This document shows, one piece after another, positions 8,236 to 17,289 of a DNA stretch of 64,000 nt. Made by a program: the position numbers and the translations under genes. The notes below the pieces were generated by a model. It did no database searches and was not told where the DNA came from. It was given only the letters and a program-made list of their open reading frames with translations. Origin of the DNA: Gordonia westfalica (lineage in GTDB: Bacteria; Actinomycetota; Actinomycetes; Mycobacteriales; Mycobacteriaceae); assembly GCF_900105725.1 (NCBI RefSeq), contig NZ_FNLM01000034.1:1240001-1304000 (forward strand). Direction: 5' to 3'. The stretch's first letter is position 1; every line of letters starts with the position of its first letter.

Positions 8236-9204
8236 TCAGCTCCGTCGACGCCCGTCCGGACGAAGATCGGCGACGGCGGCGACCGCGTGGGTCAGTGCGT
8301 AATCGGCGTCTGCGGCCTGGCCTTTGACGTCGCCGTTGAGCTTCGCGACCACCCCGACCGCGCGGGCGATCGACTCCGAATCCCACGCCTTGGCCTTCGC
8401 CTGCACGCTCTTGACCCGATTCGGCGGCATACCGAGCTCGGAGGCCGCCGCGAAGGGATCGATCGAACCCATCGGCCGGATGCGGGCGATGGCGTGCACG
8501 GCCTCGGCGAGGGCGTCGGCCAGCAGGACCCGCGGCACGCCGTGGTGCATCGCCCAGGCGAGTGACTCGAGCGCACCGGCCCGGTCCCCCAGGACCGCCT
8601 TGTCGGCGACCTCGAAGCCGGTCACCTCCGACCGGCCCTGGTAGTAGAGCGCCACGCTGTCGCGGTTGACCTTGCCGCCGGTGTCGGCGACGAGCTGGGC
8701 ACATGCGGCGGCGAGCTCACGCAGTTCCGAACCCACACTCTCGACGACCTGTTCGACGACGTCGGCGCTGACCTTCACACCGAGCGAGCGGAACTCGTTG
8801 CGTACGAAAGTCATCCGGTCCGAGGCCCATTTCGGTGCCGTGGTCGCGTGTTCCTCCGCGCCGGCCTTCTTCAGTGCCGGCACCATCGACTTCGCGCGAC
8901 CGCCGCCGGAATGGATCACCATCAGCGTGATGCCCTCGGGCAGCGACGTGGCCGTCGACGCGATCAGCGCCGCGGGCTCTTTGCCCGCCTCGGCCGCAGC
9001 CTCCACGACGACGATGCGCTCCTCGGCGAACAGCGACGGGCTCAGCAATTCAGCGAGTTCGTGTTCGCTGACGTCACCCGCGCGCACCCGGGTCACCGGG
9101 ACCGGGGTACCCGCTTCCTTCGACGTCGCCTCGGCCACCGCGGAGATCACCCGGCCGGTCAGGAAGTCGTCGTCTCCGAGGAGCAGGTGCAGGCGATCGG
9201 TCAC
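8236..9204 (-). CDS. holA: DNA polymerase III delta subunit
   Basis: A 322-residue clamp-loader subunit that opens the beta clamp. The start VTDRLHLLLGDDDFLTGRVI is typical; the region LLSPSLFAEERIVVVE near residue 60 and the C-terminal helical collar are present. GTG start at 9204 was chosen because the upstream extension to 9411 runs into IS DNA and lacks similarity. The gene normally follows comEC directly; here an IS and three accessory genes separate them, so its transcription may depend on a local promoter in the 120 bases before the IS end. Confidence 0.93.
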   Translation of the reverse strand: MTDRLHLLLGDDDFLTGRVISAVAEATSKEAGTPVPVTRVRAGDVSEHELAELLSPSLFAEERIVVVEAAAEAGKEPAALIASTATSLPEGITLMVIHSGGGRAKSMVPALKKAGAEEHATTAPKWASDRMTFVRNEFRSLGVKVSADVVEQVVESVGSELRELAAACAQLVADTGGKVNRDSVALYYQGRSEVTGFEVADKAVLGDRAGALESLAWAMHHGVPRVLLADALAEAVHAIARIRPMGSIDPFAAASELGMPPNRVKSVQAKAKAWDSESIARAVGVVAKLNGDVKGQAADADYALTHAVAAVADLRPDGRRRS

Positions 9205-9324
9205 GTGCTCATCGTGCCAGATCGGGCCGACAGGCCGGCGGTGGCCACGGTGACGATCCCCGCGTCGACGGTTCGCTGAAATACGCGCCTGAAGAAGGCC
9301 CGGTGCAGCGGCGCCGGCGACATA

Positions 9325-11215
9325 TCGGGCTGTTGCGTAATTCGGCACCTCTGGCCCGGCCTGTCGTGGGTGGTTGGTGGTGGATTCCGGCGATGATGTG
9401 TTGGTGGCCAAGGGTTATCGTCCGGTGCAGCGTGATCAACAGTTTCTGATGCCACCGAGTATGCGGGAATGGTTGTCCGCGGATGATCCGGTGTGGCTGG
9501 TCATCGATACGGTCGCGTCGTTGGATACCTCGGCGGTGCAGGCGGTGCGCAAGACCGGCGGAGCCGGTCGCGCCGCCTATCACCCGGATATGTTGTTGAC
9601 GCTGTTGATCTGGGGTTGGGCACAAGGTCAACGGTCCTCGCGGCAGCTGGAACGGTTATGCCACCGCGACGTCACCTACCGCATCATTTGCGCTGGTGAC
9701 GTCCCTGACCACGTCACGATCGCCCGGTTCCGCGCCGACTGCGCACCCGCTATCGAAGTCTTGTTCACGCAAGTGTTGATGCTGTGTGCGCGGGTCGGGA
9801 TGGGGCGGTTGGGTGTGGTGGCCCTCGACGGAGTCAAGATCGCCTCGAACGCCTCACTCAGCGCTAACCGTAGCGAGCGCGGGTTGCAAGAGGCGTTGGC
9901 CGCCGAGGCTGCGCGCGCCGCAGCCGAGCACGCTGCCGCTGACGTCACTGAGGACGACGACAACGATCATCTGCCTCCTCAGCTCCACGATCCGGGGTCA
10001 CGGCGGGAGCGCATCGCTGCGGCTCTGGCCGAGGTACAGGCCCATGACCGGGCTGTGCGTCAACCCCACGTCAAAGCTGTTGAGCAAGCGCAACAGCGTG
10101 CCGACACGGCCCGGTCGTTGCTGGAGACGACCACTGCGGAGGTCGAACGGACCCGCGCCCAGCGTCGCGGCACCCCGCCGCCGGAAATTTCGGCCGCCGA
10201 GTACGCGACGTTGACCAGGACCCTGGATAAAGCCATCGCCGATCAGCAGGCCGTGATCGATCGATACCGGCCCGGGCAGCGTGGCCGCGCGCCCACCCCG
10301 GTCGAGGAAAGCTACGACGTGGTGCGGGCCCGCCGGAACTTAGAACGCGCGGTCATGCGCCGAAATGAGCGCCTGCGAGCCGCTGCGGCCAAGGCCGAGG
10401 CACACGTGGTTCGCGCTGAGAACAGAACCCTCGATGCAGCCCAAGCTGCCGTCGATGCCGCTGAGGCCGCCGTCGATGCCGCCACCACCCGCGCACATAC
10501 CCCCAGCGACAAGCACCCACGACGCAACATCACCGACCCGCAATCGCGGATGATGCCGTTGCGTGGCGGTGGTTGGCTCCAGGGCTTCAACTGTCAGGCT
10601 GTGACCAGCGACGACGGCCTGATCATCGCCACCGGAGTGGGCAACAGTCCCGCCGATGCCCCCACCTTCAGCGCGATGCTCGACAAAGCCGTCACCGCCG
10701 CAGCACTCATCGATACCCATCGCCCCCACCCGCCGGAGACCACCGGGATCGGAGTGGTGCTCGCCGATGCCGGATATCTCTCCGAACACAACCTCACCAC
10801 CCCCCGGACCCGATCGGCTCATCGCGACCGGCAAAAACCGGGCAGTTTCAGAAGCCGCGAAACACACACCGACCCACGGGGCGCCACCCCCACAAGCCTC
10901 GCCGATCGAAGCCATGGCCCACCGGTTGGCCACCCCCGAGGGGCACGCGCTCTACTCCCAACGCGCCCATATCGCTGAAACCCCGTTCGGCCACGCCAAA
11001 CACAACCTCGGGTTCCGTCGCTTCACCAGCCGCGGACTCGACAGAGCCACAGCCGAATTCAGCTTCCACGCCCTGGTCCATAACCTGTTCAAAGCCATCG
11101 CAAACCCCGCCCTGGCGCCCGCCCTCACCTGACATACCGACCTGGCCGGGTCAGCAGCCACCCACCCGGCCCCGACCGACAACCGCGAACCCGAACCGAT
11201 TACGCAACAGCCCGA
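9325..11215 (+). mobile_element. IS1182-like insertion sequence
   Basis: The ends carry a 17-base perfect terminal inverted repeat, TCGGGCTGTTGCGTAAT, at 9325-9341 and as its complement at 11199-11215, with imperfect similarity inward. The dinucleotide TA lies on both flanks, but a duplication that short cannot be proven. Length is about 1.89 kb with one transposase frame, broken by a frameshift. It is inserted between holA and the HD-GYP/LuxR gene. Confidence 0.85.
9374..11132 (+). pseudogene. IS1182-family transposase, frameshifted at a C run
   Basis: DDE transposase of the IS1182 type: an N-terminal DUF772-like region (YRPVQRDQQFLMPPSMREWL), the first Asp in VVALDGVKIASNAS, a long Ala/Arg-rich coiled-coil insert (about residues 180-380), the second Asp in VVLADAGYLSEHN, and the final Glu in RAHIAETPFGHAKHNLGFRR. 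The first two Asp lie in one frame (to 10978) and the Glu in the next (to 11132). The frames join at a six-C run at 10800-10805; removing one C restores LTTPGPDRLIATGKN. So the full catalytic triad needs a frameshift. It could be a sequencing error, a dead copy or, less likely, programmed frameshifting. Confidence 0.85.
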
Positions 11216-11275
11216 TAGAGTGTCATCCGCCGCGGTCTGGAGGACCTATTCCAGGGGCGCTTTCAGACCGCGGGC

Positions 11276-12796
11276 CTACGACGGACCCGCAAGCCCGTTC
11301 TCCAGCGCATAGAGGCTCGCACCCACCCGGTTCGACGCCCCGATCTTCGTGTACGTGCGCTCGACGTGATTCCGAACCGTCTTCTCGCTCAGCACCAGCT
11401 TCGAGGCGATCTCCCTATTCGACAGCCCTCGCGCAACGAGCCCGAGGATCTCGCTCTCCCGGGGTGTGAGTGTGTCGGTGCGTCGTACCCGGGTCCGCGC
11501 GTGCCCGGCGGCGGTGAGGACGGCCTCGACGCAGTCGGCGTCGAGTTCTCCACGGTGGGCTCGACGCTCGAGCCGGGCCGCGGCATCGTCCGTCGACATC
11601 GCCTCCCGGTACGGACGTGGTTCGACCGCCGACCGATACGCGACGGCCACGGCGAGAATCCGTTCCGGTCGTCCGAGCGCCGGCCCGCCGAGTCCCAGCG
11701 GATAGCCGGTCCCGTCGAGGTGCTCGTGATGGGTCCGGGCGATACGTGCCACCTCCCGCAGACCCGGGATGCGCGTGAGAACGCGGTCGGTGAGGTACGG
11801 GTGCATCCGAACCCGCTCCCACTCGGCCGCGGTGAGGTCGGCGGCCTTCGACCAGATCTGGTTGGACACCCCGATCCGTCCGACGTCGTGGAGACAGCCC
11901 CCGCGACGGATCGCATCGATGTCGGGTCGGTCGAGCCCGAGGTGCCCCGCGGCCGACTCGGCGAGCGCCGACGCTCCACGTGAATGCCCCAGCGCGAAAG
12001 GACATTTCAGGTCGACGAAGTCACCGATGGCAAGCAGTAGGTGGTCGAGACCCGGATCGTCGAGGCGCAGCTCGGCGTCGGGTGCGATGGAAAGCGCCAG
12101 CTCCCAGGGATCGTCGGAGTCGGCCGGGAACAGTGTCGCCGGGTCGTCGACGAACACGTCGACGACGTCGGGATCGAAGTGGCCGCCCCGACGACTCCGC
12201 GCCATCGCGACCGCACCGTCGACGCCGTAGGTGCGCTGGTGGACCTCGGCCATGTCGGCGAGTTGTGCCACCCGCATCTCGATCGGGATCTCGGCACCCG
12301 ACACCCCGACGGGCATCCCTCCCCCGTCGAAACGCTCGAACGTGTACGTGATCGCCTGTTCGACGTCGGCGCCGAGCCCGATGTGGCCGGCCAGGGCCGC
12401 CGCCGACAGACAGTGCGAGTGCACGAGCGCCGCGATCTGCCCGCGCGAGTCGCGGAACAGTTCGGCCATGGTCTTCACCCGATGCGGCAGCGACTCTCCC
12501 CTGCCCAGGTTCCCGACGAGGAAACGCAGGTACGGAAGCCCCGACCAGTCGACGAGGTAGGCGTCGCGCCGTACCGCGATGTCGTCGCCGAACCACCGCG
12601 CGTACTCCGCGGAGTCGGCGTGACATCCGATCCACATGACGAGGGTCGCGTAGTAGACGGTGTCCTGTTGCGAGCGGTCGAGTCCGAGGCGGCGGGCCAG
12701 CCGTGTGGCGATGACCGCCGATCGCAGCATGTGCTCAGCCGGCTGACCGAGCCCGAGGTCGATCGCGACCGACAGGCCGGCCAACAACCTCGACAC
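11276..12796 (-). CDS. HD-GYP phosphohydrolase fused to LuxR-type DNA-binding domain
   Basis: A 506-residue one-component regulator. The C-terminal HD-GYP module has HD at 303-304, a His in MHP near 332, HHEHLDGTGYP at 356-366, and ends in a LuxR helix-turn-helix at about 442-500 (LTPRESEILGLVARGLSNREIA). An N-terminal half (50-200) repeats the same fold in degenerate form: FERFDGGGMPVG resembles the GYP motif but the HD pair is lost. HD-GYP domains usually cleave cyclic di-GMP; here output is probably transcriptional. GTG start. It lies 60 bases downstream of the broken mddA on the same strand, suggesting one operon. Confidence 0.8.
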   Translation of the reverse strand: MSRLLAGLSVAIDLGLGQPAEHMLRSAVIATRLARRLGLDRSQQDTVYYATLVMWIGCHADSAEYARWFGDDIAVRRDAYLVDWSGLPYLRFLVGNLGRGESLPHRVKTMAELFRDSRGQIAALVHSHCLSAAALAGHIGLGADVEQAITYTFERFDGGGMPVGVSGAEIPIEMRVAQLADMAEVHQRTYGVDGAVAMARSRRGGHFDPDVVDVFVDDPATLFPADSDDPWELALSIAPDAELRLDDPGLDHLLLAIGDFVDLKCPFALGHSRGASALAESAAGHLGLDRPDIDAIRRGGCLHDVGRIGVSNQIWSKAADLTAAEWERVRMHPYLTDRVLTRIPGLREVARIARTHHEHLDGTGYPLGLGGPALGRPERILAVAVAYRSAVEPRPYREAMSTDDAAARLERRAHRGELDADCVEAVLTAAGHARTRVRRTDTLTPRESEILGLVARGLSNREIASKLVLSEKTVRNHVERTYTKIGASNRVGASLYALENGLAGPS

Positions 12797-12856
12797 GACG
12801 CGGCAGCACCGTCTGCGGGCTCATGTCGTTCATTGTCGCGCTCATCGTCCCGGGTG

Positions 12857-13702
12857 TCAGCAGACCGGCGCCTGCTCCGGGCGGGACGAGCGGCGCGCAC
12901 GCAGACCCGGCAGCAGCATCGGGACGCGACGGCGATAGTCGACGTAGTCGTTCCCGAAGGCCCGGATCAGATCCCGTTCCTCGAAGTGGATGCCGACGAG
13001 AATGTATACCGTTGTCGCGCCGGCGAACACCAGATGTCCGACGGTCATCGTCGGGGCCGCCCAGAATGCGATGACGAAGCCGAGATAGATCGGATGACGC
13101 ACGATCCCGTACCAGAGGGGCGTGATGAACCGATACGGCGGGAGCGGCCGCCGGCGGGCGTTGGCGACCACCTGCCGCAGGCCGAACAGGTCGAAGTGGT
13201 TGATGAGGAACGTCCAGGTCAGGACGAGAACCCAGCCGAACAACGACACGGCTACGAGAATCCACCGGACGGCCGGCGTGGAGACGTCCCAGACGGTGGC
13301 CGTGATCGGATGCCACCACCACAGGAGGGCTGCGAGGCAGGCCGTTGCCGCCAGCACGTAGGTGCTGCGCTCGATCGGCTGGGGCACGATCCGGGTCCAC
13401 CGTCGTTTGAAGCCGTCGCGGGCCATCACGCTGTGCTGCGCGGCGAACAGCGTCAGCAGTCCGAGGTCGATCGCCAGCGCGATCAGCACCCCCACCGACG
13501 GTCCGCCCCGATCGACGGTCCGCGGCACGATCTACACGCCGCCGATGACGATCGAGGCGTTCTCGACGAAGGCGATGGCCCACAGGAACACCACCAGGAA
13601 CGCGACATAGGCCGCCAAGCCGTAGGCGAGGTAACCGGCGCGCGTGAGAACGGTTGTGGGCGGGGCGGTTTCTGCTGACGAAGGGACTTCTGTGGTGGTC
13701 AT
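12857..13702 (-). pseudogene. mddA: Methanethiol S-methyltransferase, interrupted by an in-frame TAG
   Basis: Membrane NnrU/isoprenylcysteine methyltransferase-like enzyme that methylates methanethiol to dimethyl sulfide. MddA-type motifs include the WWWHP region, FLINHFDLFGLRQV, RHPIYLGFVIAFW and EERDLIRAFGNDY. The first 56 residues (from ATG 13702, including the first membrane helix) are followed by TAG at 13534-13532, then ATC, then GTG at 13528 opens the remaining 223 residues in the same frame. The stop lies in a 21-bp insertion flanked by the direct repeat ACGATC; without it the sequence reads ENASIVPRTVDRG without a break. Translation could restart at the GTG, yielding a protein lacking one helix. 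The ATG overlaps the upstream gene's stop. Confidence 0.8.
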
Positions 13703-14445
13703 GTCTGTACTCCCGTGTCGGTGAGATGATGCTGGGTGTCGTCGGTGGGTTCGGGTGCGTCGAAAGCCGATCGGCCGACGAAGAACAGCCCGCGTTGCGG
13801 GAGCGGGATGTCGCCGATGCTGATCTGTTCGTCGAGTGGTGCGGGAGCGCCGAATGTCTCGCCGTCGAGCGATGCCCTGCTGTCGGCGACGCGCCAGACG
13901 TGCAACGGTGTCCCGCGGAACTCCGGCCCGTTGGGGGTTCGTGCGCACATCCGGACTCGGCCGGCGCGCAACATCACGGTCGCCATCGGCCCGACCGCAT
14001 GCAGTAGTGCCCGACTCCGCCACGCCGCTGCCGGCGTCGCGCTGCTCTCGGTGGTCATCAGGCGCGTCGCGGGTGATGAGGTCAGCTCGATCTGCCAGCG
14101 GAACGTCTGGCCCATCGTCACCTCGATCGTCCGGTCATCGGTCCATCGGACGTCGATCGACGGAACGTGCCGGGTGGCCGCCCCCTTACCGAAGTAGCGC
14201 GGGCAACTCTGTTCGGGTTCGGTTGTCGTGTAGATCGTCCAGTGCCCGTTCGGATCCCGATGCCAGATGGACCGGTATGCAGGTCCGATGGAACTGGCGA
14301 TCATGTCGCGCAGGGCCAGATAGTGGCCCGACGCGAACGGCAGTCCCATGACGCCGCATCCGGCGAATCGTTCGTCGTTTCCGTCCGCAAGTTGTGGATG
14401 TGTACGCAGGTCGGCGACGACCTGGCGGGGTGTTTGTGTGTTCAT
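13699..14445 (-). CDS. Unknown protein coupled to mddA
   Basis: I do not recognise this 248-residue protein. It lacks a signal peptide and membrane segments and looks like a beta-rich soluble domain: WTIYTTTEPEQ, TIEVTMGQTFRWQIEL and the end of the core RGTPLHVWRVAD. Its stop codon overlaps the mddA ATG by four bases (13699-13702), so the two are translationally coupled and likely act together. The open frame extends to 14475, but the ATG at 14445 (MNTQTPRQVVADL) is a better start. It belongs to the accessory stretch that separates holA from comEC. Confidence 0.65.
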   Translation of the reverse strand: MNTQTPRQVVADLRTHPQLADGNDERFAGCGVMGLPFASGHYLALRDMIASSIGPAYRSIWHRDPNGHWTIYTTTEPEQSCPRYFGKGAATRHVPSIDVRWTDDRTIEVTMGQTFRWQIELTSSPATRLMTTESSATPAAAWRSRALLHAVGPMATVMLRAGRVRMCARTPNGPEFRGTPLHVWRVADSRASLDGETFGAPAPLDEQISIGDIPLPQRGLFFVGRSAFDAPEPTDDTQHHLTDTGVQT

Positions 14446-14504
14446 GACCCCAGGGTCTTCCCCGACGCGCCGCACCCGCGTGGGGCATCTGCCTCAACTT
14501 CGGC

Positions 14505-15887
14505 TCACCCGAACACCTCGACACTCGCCCATCCAGGTCCGCCGAGGGTCTGGGCGCACCAGATCATCCACCACATTTCCGGCCCGAGTGCACGTACGAG
14601 CAGTTCGGCAATCCCGGCACCGACGCCGTCGGGCGGACCGAGTGCACCGATGAGCGCCGCAACGGTACCGACGACGCTGATGATGGCGACGACGGGTGCG
14701 ACGAGCAGATTGGCGACGATCCCGACCACGGACAACTGACCGGTCACCAGGACGACAATCGGCGCCGTCACCACTTGCGCGGTGACCGCCATCGCGATCA
14801 CCTCGGCCAATCCCGTCGGACAACGCCACGCCCGCAGCCGATCCCGCAACCGCGGCGCCCACAACACGATCGCGCAGGTGGCTGCCACAGACAGCGCGAA
14901 GCCCGGCTGCAGGGCCAGCTCCGGCCACCACAGCAGACCACCGATCACCGCGGCCCCCAGCGCCGGCAACGACTGCGAGCGCCGCGACGCAAACAGCGCC
15001 AACACCCCGACCGCGCCCATCAGCGCCGCTCGCAGCACGCTCGGCGTGGGCCGTACGAGCATCACGAACCCGACGATCACCACCAGCCCGACGACCGCCG
15101 CCGCCCGCGGCGGCACCCCGACACTTCGGACGATGAGAAGCGCCGCACCGCAGACGATCGCGAAGTTGGCGCCGGACACCGCCGTGAGATGACTCAGGCC
15201 CGCTGCTCGAAAGTCATCACGCAATTCCTCGTCCAGGCCACTCTCGTCACCGAGCACCAGACCCGGCAGCAGACCTGCGGCGTCGGGCGCGAGACCGCGC
15301 GCCGCCACCAGTTGCAACCGTTGCCGGATCGATCCGGCAACGGCCTGATACGCGGGCGGCTCGCCGACGAGCTTCGGCGACTGAGCTGTCAAGGACACCA
15401 CGAGCAGCGTGCGGGGCGGTGGTGGCCGTACCTTCACCACCACTATCACCCGCTGACCAGGCAGCAGCCCCAGCCACCCCTGCGCTGTACCGCGGAGATC
15501 CGCCGGCGCGGTCGAGACCCGCTGATTTCCGATCTGTTCCACGTCCACTCGCGCGCGAATGCGCCCCTGCCCTGTCGGCCCGATCGGCGTCGGATCGCTG
15601 CGGAGGGTCATGACCACCGTCGCCTTCCCTGACACATGCGCCAGCGGATGATCGGCACGTGCCTCCTGCCGAAGCGCGAGCGAGGTCGCACAGGCAGCGG
15701 CCAGGCCTGCTCCCACGACGACGAGCCCCACCGCTCCCCAACCGAGCCGGCGAGTACCGACCGCCCCGGCAGCGGCCACCACCGCCGAGACGATCGCGAT
15801 ACCGACGCCGACCCCGGCCGGGGCCAAGAGACCGCACGCCGTCACCGCCCACACCATCGCCGCCGGCACGAGCAGCCGGAAGTCCAT
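14505..15887 (-). CDS. comEC: ComEC/Rec2-type DNA uptake channel
   Basis: A 460-residue polytopic membrane protein with the Competence domain: LTAVSGANFAIVCGAALLIVRSVG near residue 215 is diagnostic (the SG.N..I motif), followed by multiple hydrophobic helices. The N-terminal OB-like region (residues 60-170) is present. No C-terminal metallo-beta-lactamase nuclease domain is encoded, so it is a short form, as in mycobacteria. It sits four bases downstream of comEA, presumably an operon. Natural competence in this group is unproven. Confidence 0.9.
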   Translation of the reverse strand: MDFRLLVPAAMVWAVTACGLLAPAGVGVGIAIVSAVVAAAGAVGTRRLGWGAVGLVVVGAGLAAACATSLALRQEARADHPLAHVSGKATVVMTLRSDPTPIGPTGQGRIRARVDVEQIGNQRVSTAPADLRGTAQGWLGLLPGQRVIVVVKVRPPPPRTLLVVSLTAQSPKLVGEPPAYQAVAGSIRQRLQLVAARGLAPDAAGLLPGLVLGDESGLDEELRDDFRAAGLSHLTAVSGANFAIVCGAALLIVRSVGVPPRAAAVVGLVVIVGFVMLVRPTPSVLRAALMGAVGVLALFASRRSQSLPALGAAVIGGLLWWPELALQPGFALSVAATCAIVLWAPRLRDRLRAWRCPTGLAEVIAMAVTAQVVTAPIVVLVTGQLSVVGIVANLLVAPVVAIISVVGTVAALIGALGPPDGVGAGIAELLVRALGPEMWWMIWCAQTLGGPGWASVEVFG

Positions 15888-15891
15888 CGCG

Positions 15892-16884
15892 TCAGACCGT
15901 CACGAGGTCACGCAGTTTCGCCAGTCGCGCCGGACCGATACCGTCGACCTCGGCGAGCTGGTCCACAGAACCGAAGCGGCCGTTGCGTTCTCGCCAGGCG
16001 AGGATCGCCTTCGCCGTCACCGGCCCGATCCCGGGCAGCGCATCCAGTTCGGTCTCGGTCGCCGTGTTCAGGTTGATCCGACCGCCGGCCTCCGCCGCCG
16101 ACGATGCCGGTGGAGAACTGCCCGGGCCCGCCGAGGGGCCGGGGACAGGAGAAGCACCTTCCGCACCGACGACCGCACTGCGCAACGACATCTGGCCCTC
16201 ACCACCGGAATAGCCGACGAGGATCTGATCCCCGTCGCGCAGAACCTGAGCGAGATTGAGCGACAACAGGTCCGCCCCTTTACGCGCGCCACCGGCCTGG
16301 TCGATCGCCTCGGCGACCCTGGCTCCGGGAGCGAGACGCACCAACCCGGGATTGTTCACCAGCCCGACGACGCTCACCACCAGTTGCGCCGGCGTCGTAC
16401 TCGGCTGCGCGGCAGCCGGAGGCGCCGATGCATCTGCCATCGACGACGGTCCGGGTGCGCCGAAGTCCACGACCGGCGCCGCATCCGTTCCGCGGAACAG
16501 TCCGAATCCGGCGACGACGCAGGCGATCACCCCGACCGCGATCAACGCGATCGCCGCGGGCGGTGCGACCGCGAAGCGTCGACGCGGGACGGGATCGTCG
16601 TCGTCCCGGCCCGGCCGGTCGTCCTCGGGATCGAGCACATCGTCGAAGCGTCCACCACGAACGGGCTGCGGTGTCGAGGGCGGCGCGTCCAGCCAGGTCG
16701 GCATCCCACCGATCCCCCACCCCGGATGTTCGGGCTCCTCGACCGCGACCGCAGCAGAAGGGTCGCCGGCACCGGATGGTGGGTCGGATTCGGCGGCGGC
16801 CGGCGACAGATCGACCCGCCGCGGGGGCGACTCGACGACCGGCCCCAGACGGTCCAGCGGATTCCGCCGTCCTGATGCGCTCAT
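15892..16884 (-). CDS. comEA: ComEA helix-hairpin-helix protein
   Basis: A 330-residue protein with an acidic/proline-rich N-terminus, one membrane helix at about residues 115-135 (AIALIAVGVIACVVAGFGLF), a SLBB-like segment (VVSVVGLVNNPGLVRLAPG) and two C-terminal helix-hairpin-helix motifs (INLNTATETELDALPGIGP and LAEVDGIGPARLAKLRDL). It is expected to bind double-stranded DNA at the membrane and feed ComEC. ATG at 16884 (MSASGRRNPLDR) was chosen; the frame is open to 17085, but that region is AT-richer and cysteine-rich noise. Confidence 0.9.
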   Translation of the reverse strand: MSASGRRNPLDRLGPVVESPPRRVDLSPAAAESDPPSGAGDPSAAVAVEEPEHPGWGIGGMPTWLDAPPSTPQPVRGGRFDDVLDPEDDRPGRDDDDPVPRRRFAVAPPAAIALIAVGVIACVVAGFGLFRGTDAAPVVDFGAPGPSSMADASAPPAAAQPSTTPAQLVVSVVGLVNNPGLVRLAPGARVAEAIDQAGGARKGADLLSLNLAQVLRDGDQILVGYSGGEGQMSLRSAVVGAEGASPVPGPSAGPGSSPPASSAAEAGGRINLNTATETELDALPGIGPVTAKAILAWRERNGRFGSVDQLAEVDGIGPARLAKLRDLVTV

Positions 16885-17289
16885 GGCGCCACACGCTAGG
16901 CCCGAACAAGACCGACTCGGACGGCCTGAACCTGATCCACACCAGATCTGTGGACAGGCCTGACTATTGTGGACGCCCGCCGCTCGCTCACAACTCCACA
17001 CCTGGCAACACGGGGGACTATACGTGTCGTCCTGGCGGATCATCGCCACACTCACAGGCGCACAACCCGAGGCCGCCGTCTTCACTTGGCACTAGGACTG
17101 AGCAATCAATAGCCGACACCCGATCCATCGAAATTGTCCGAATCGCGCCAATACTGGTTCAGACACTGAACGCTAACAGTGTAGGCACGAAATTCATCAC
17201 ATAGGTGCCAACATAGTTGAAACCACCGATAATGAACTCCGTCGGGATCCGTTCAGATGTCGTTGATAAGGAAAACTAAGGGGAATCCC
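16885..17289. other. Intergenic region between comEA and an orphan gene
   Basis: About 405 bases without a gene. The first part carries an inverted repeat, TCCACA / TGTGGA, at 16936-16954 with a 7-base spacer, close enough to comEA to be a regulatory site. From about 17080 the base composition becomes clearly less GC-rich and matches the following orphan gene, suggesting the boundary of imported DNA. Confidence 0.5.

Noticed and set aside
12475..12900. Reverse open frame overlapping the HD-GYP gene start
   Set aside because: Arg/Ser-rich shadow frame with no motif; the HD-GYP/LuxR frame has clear domains.
13532..14023. 163-codon reading of the mddA front part
   Set aside because: Only the last 56 residues, from ATG 13702, show MddA similarity; the rest is antisense-like noise across the upstream gene.
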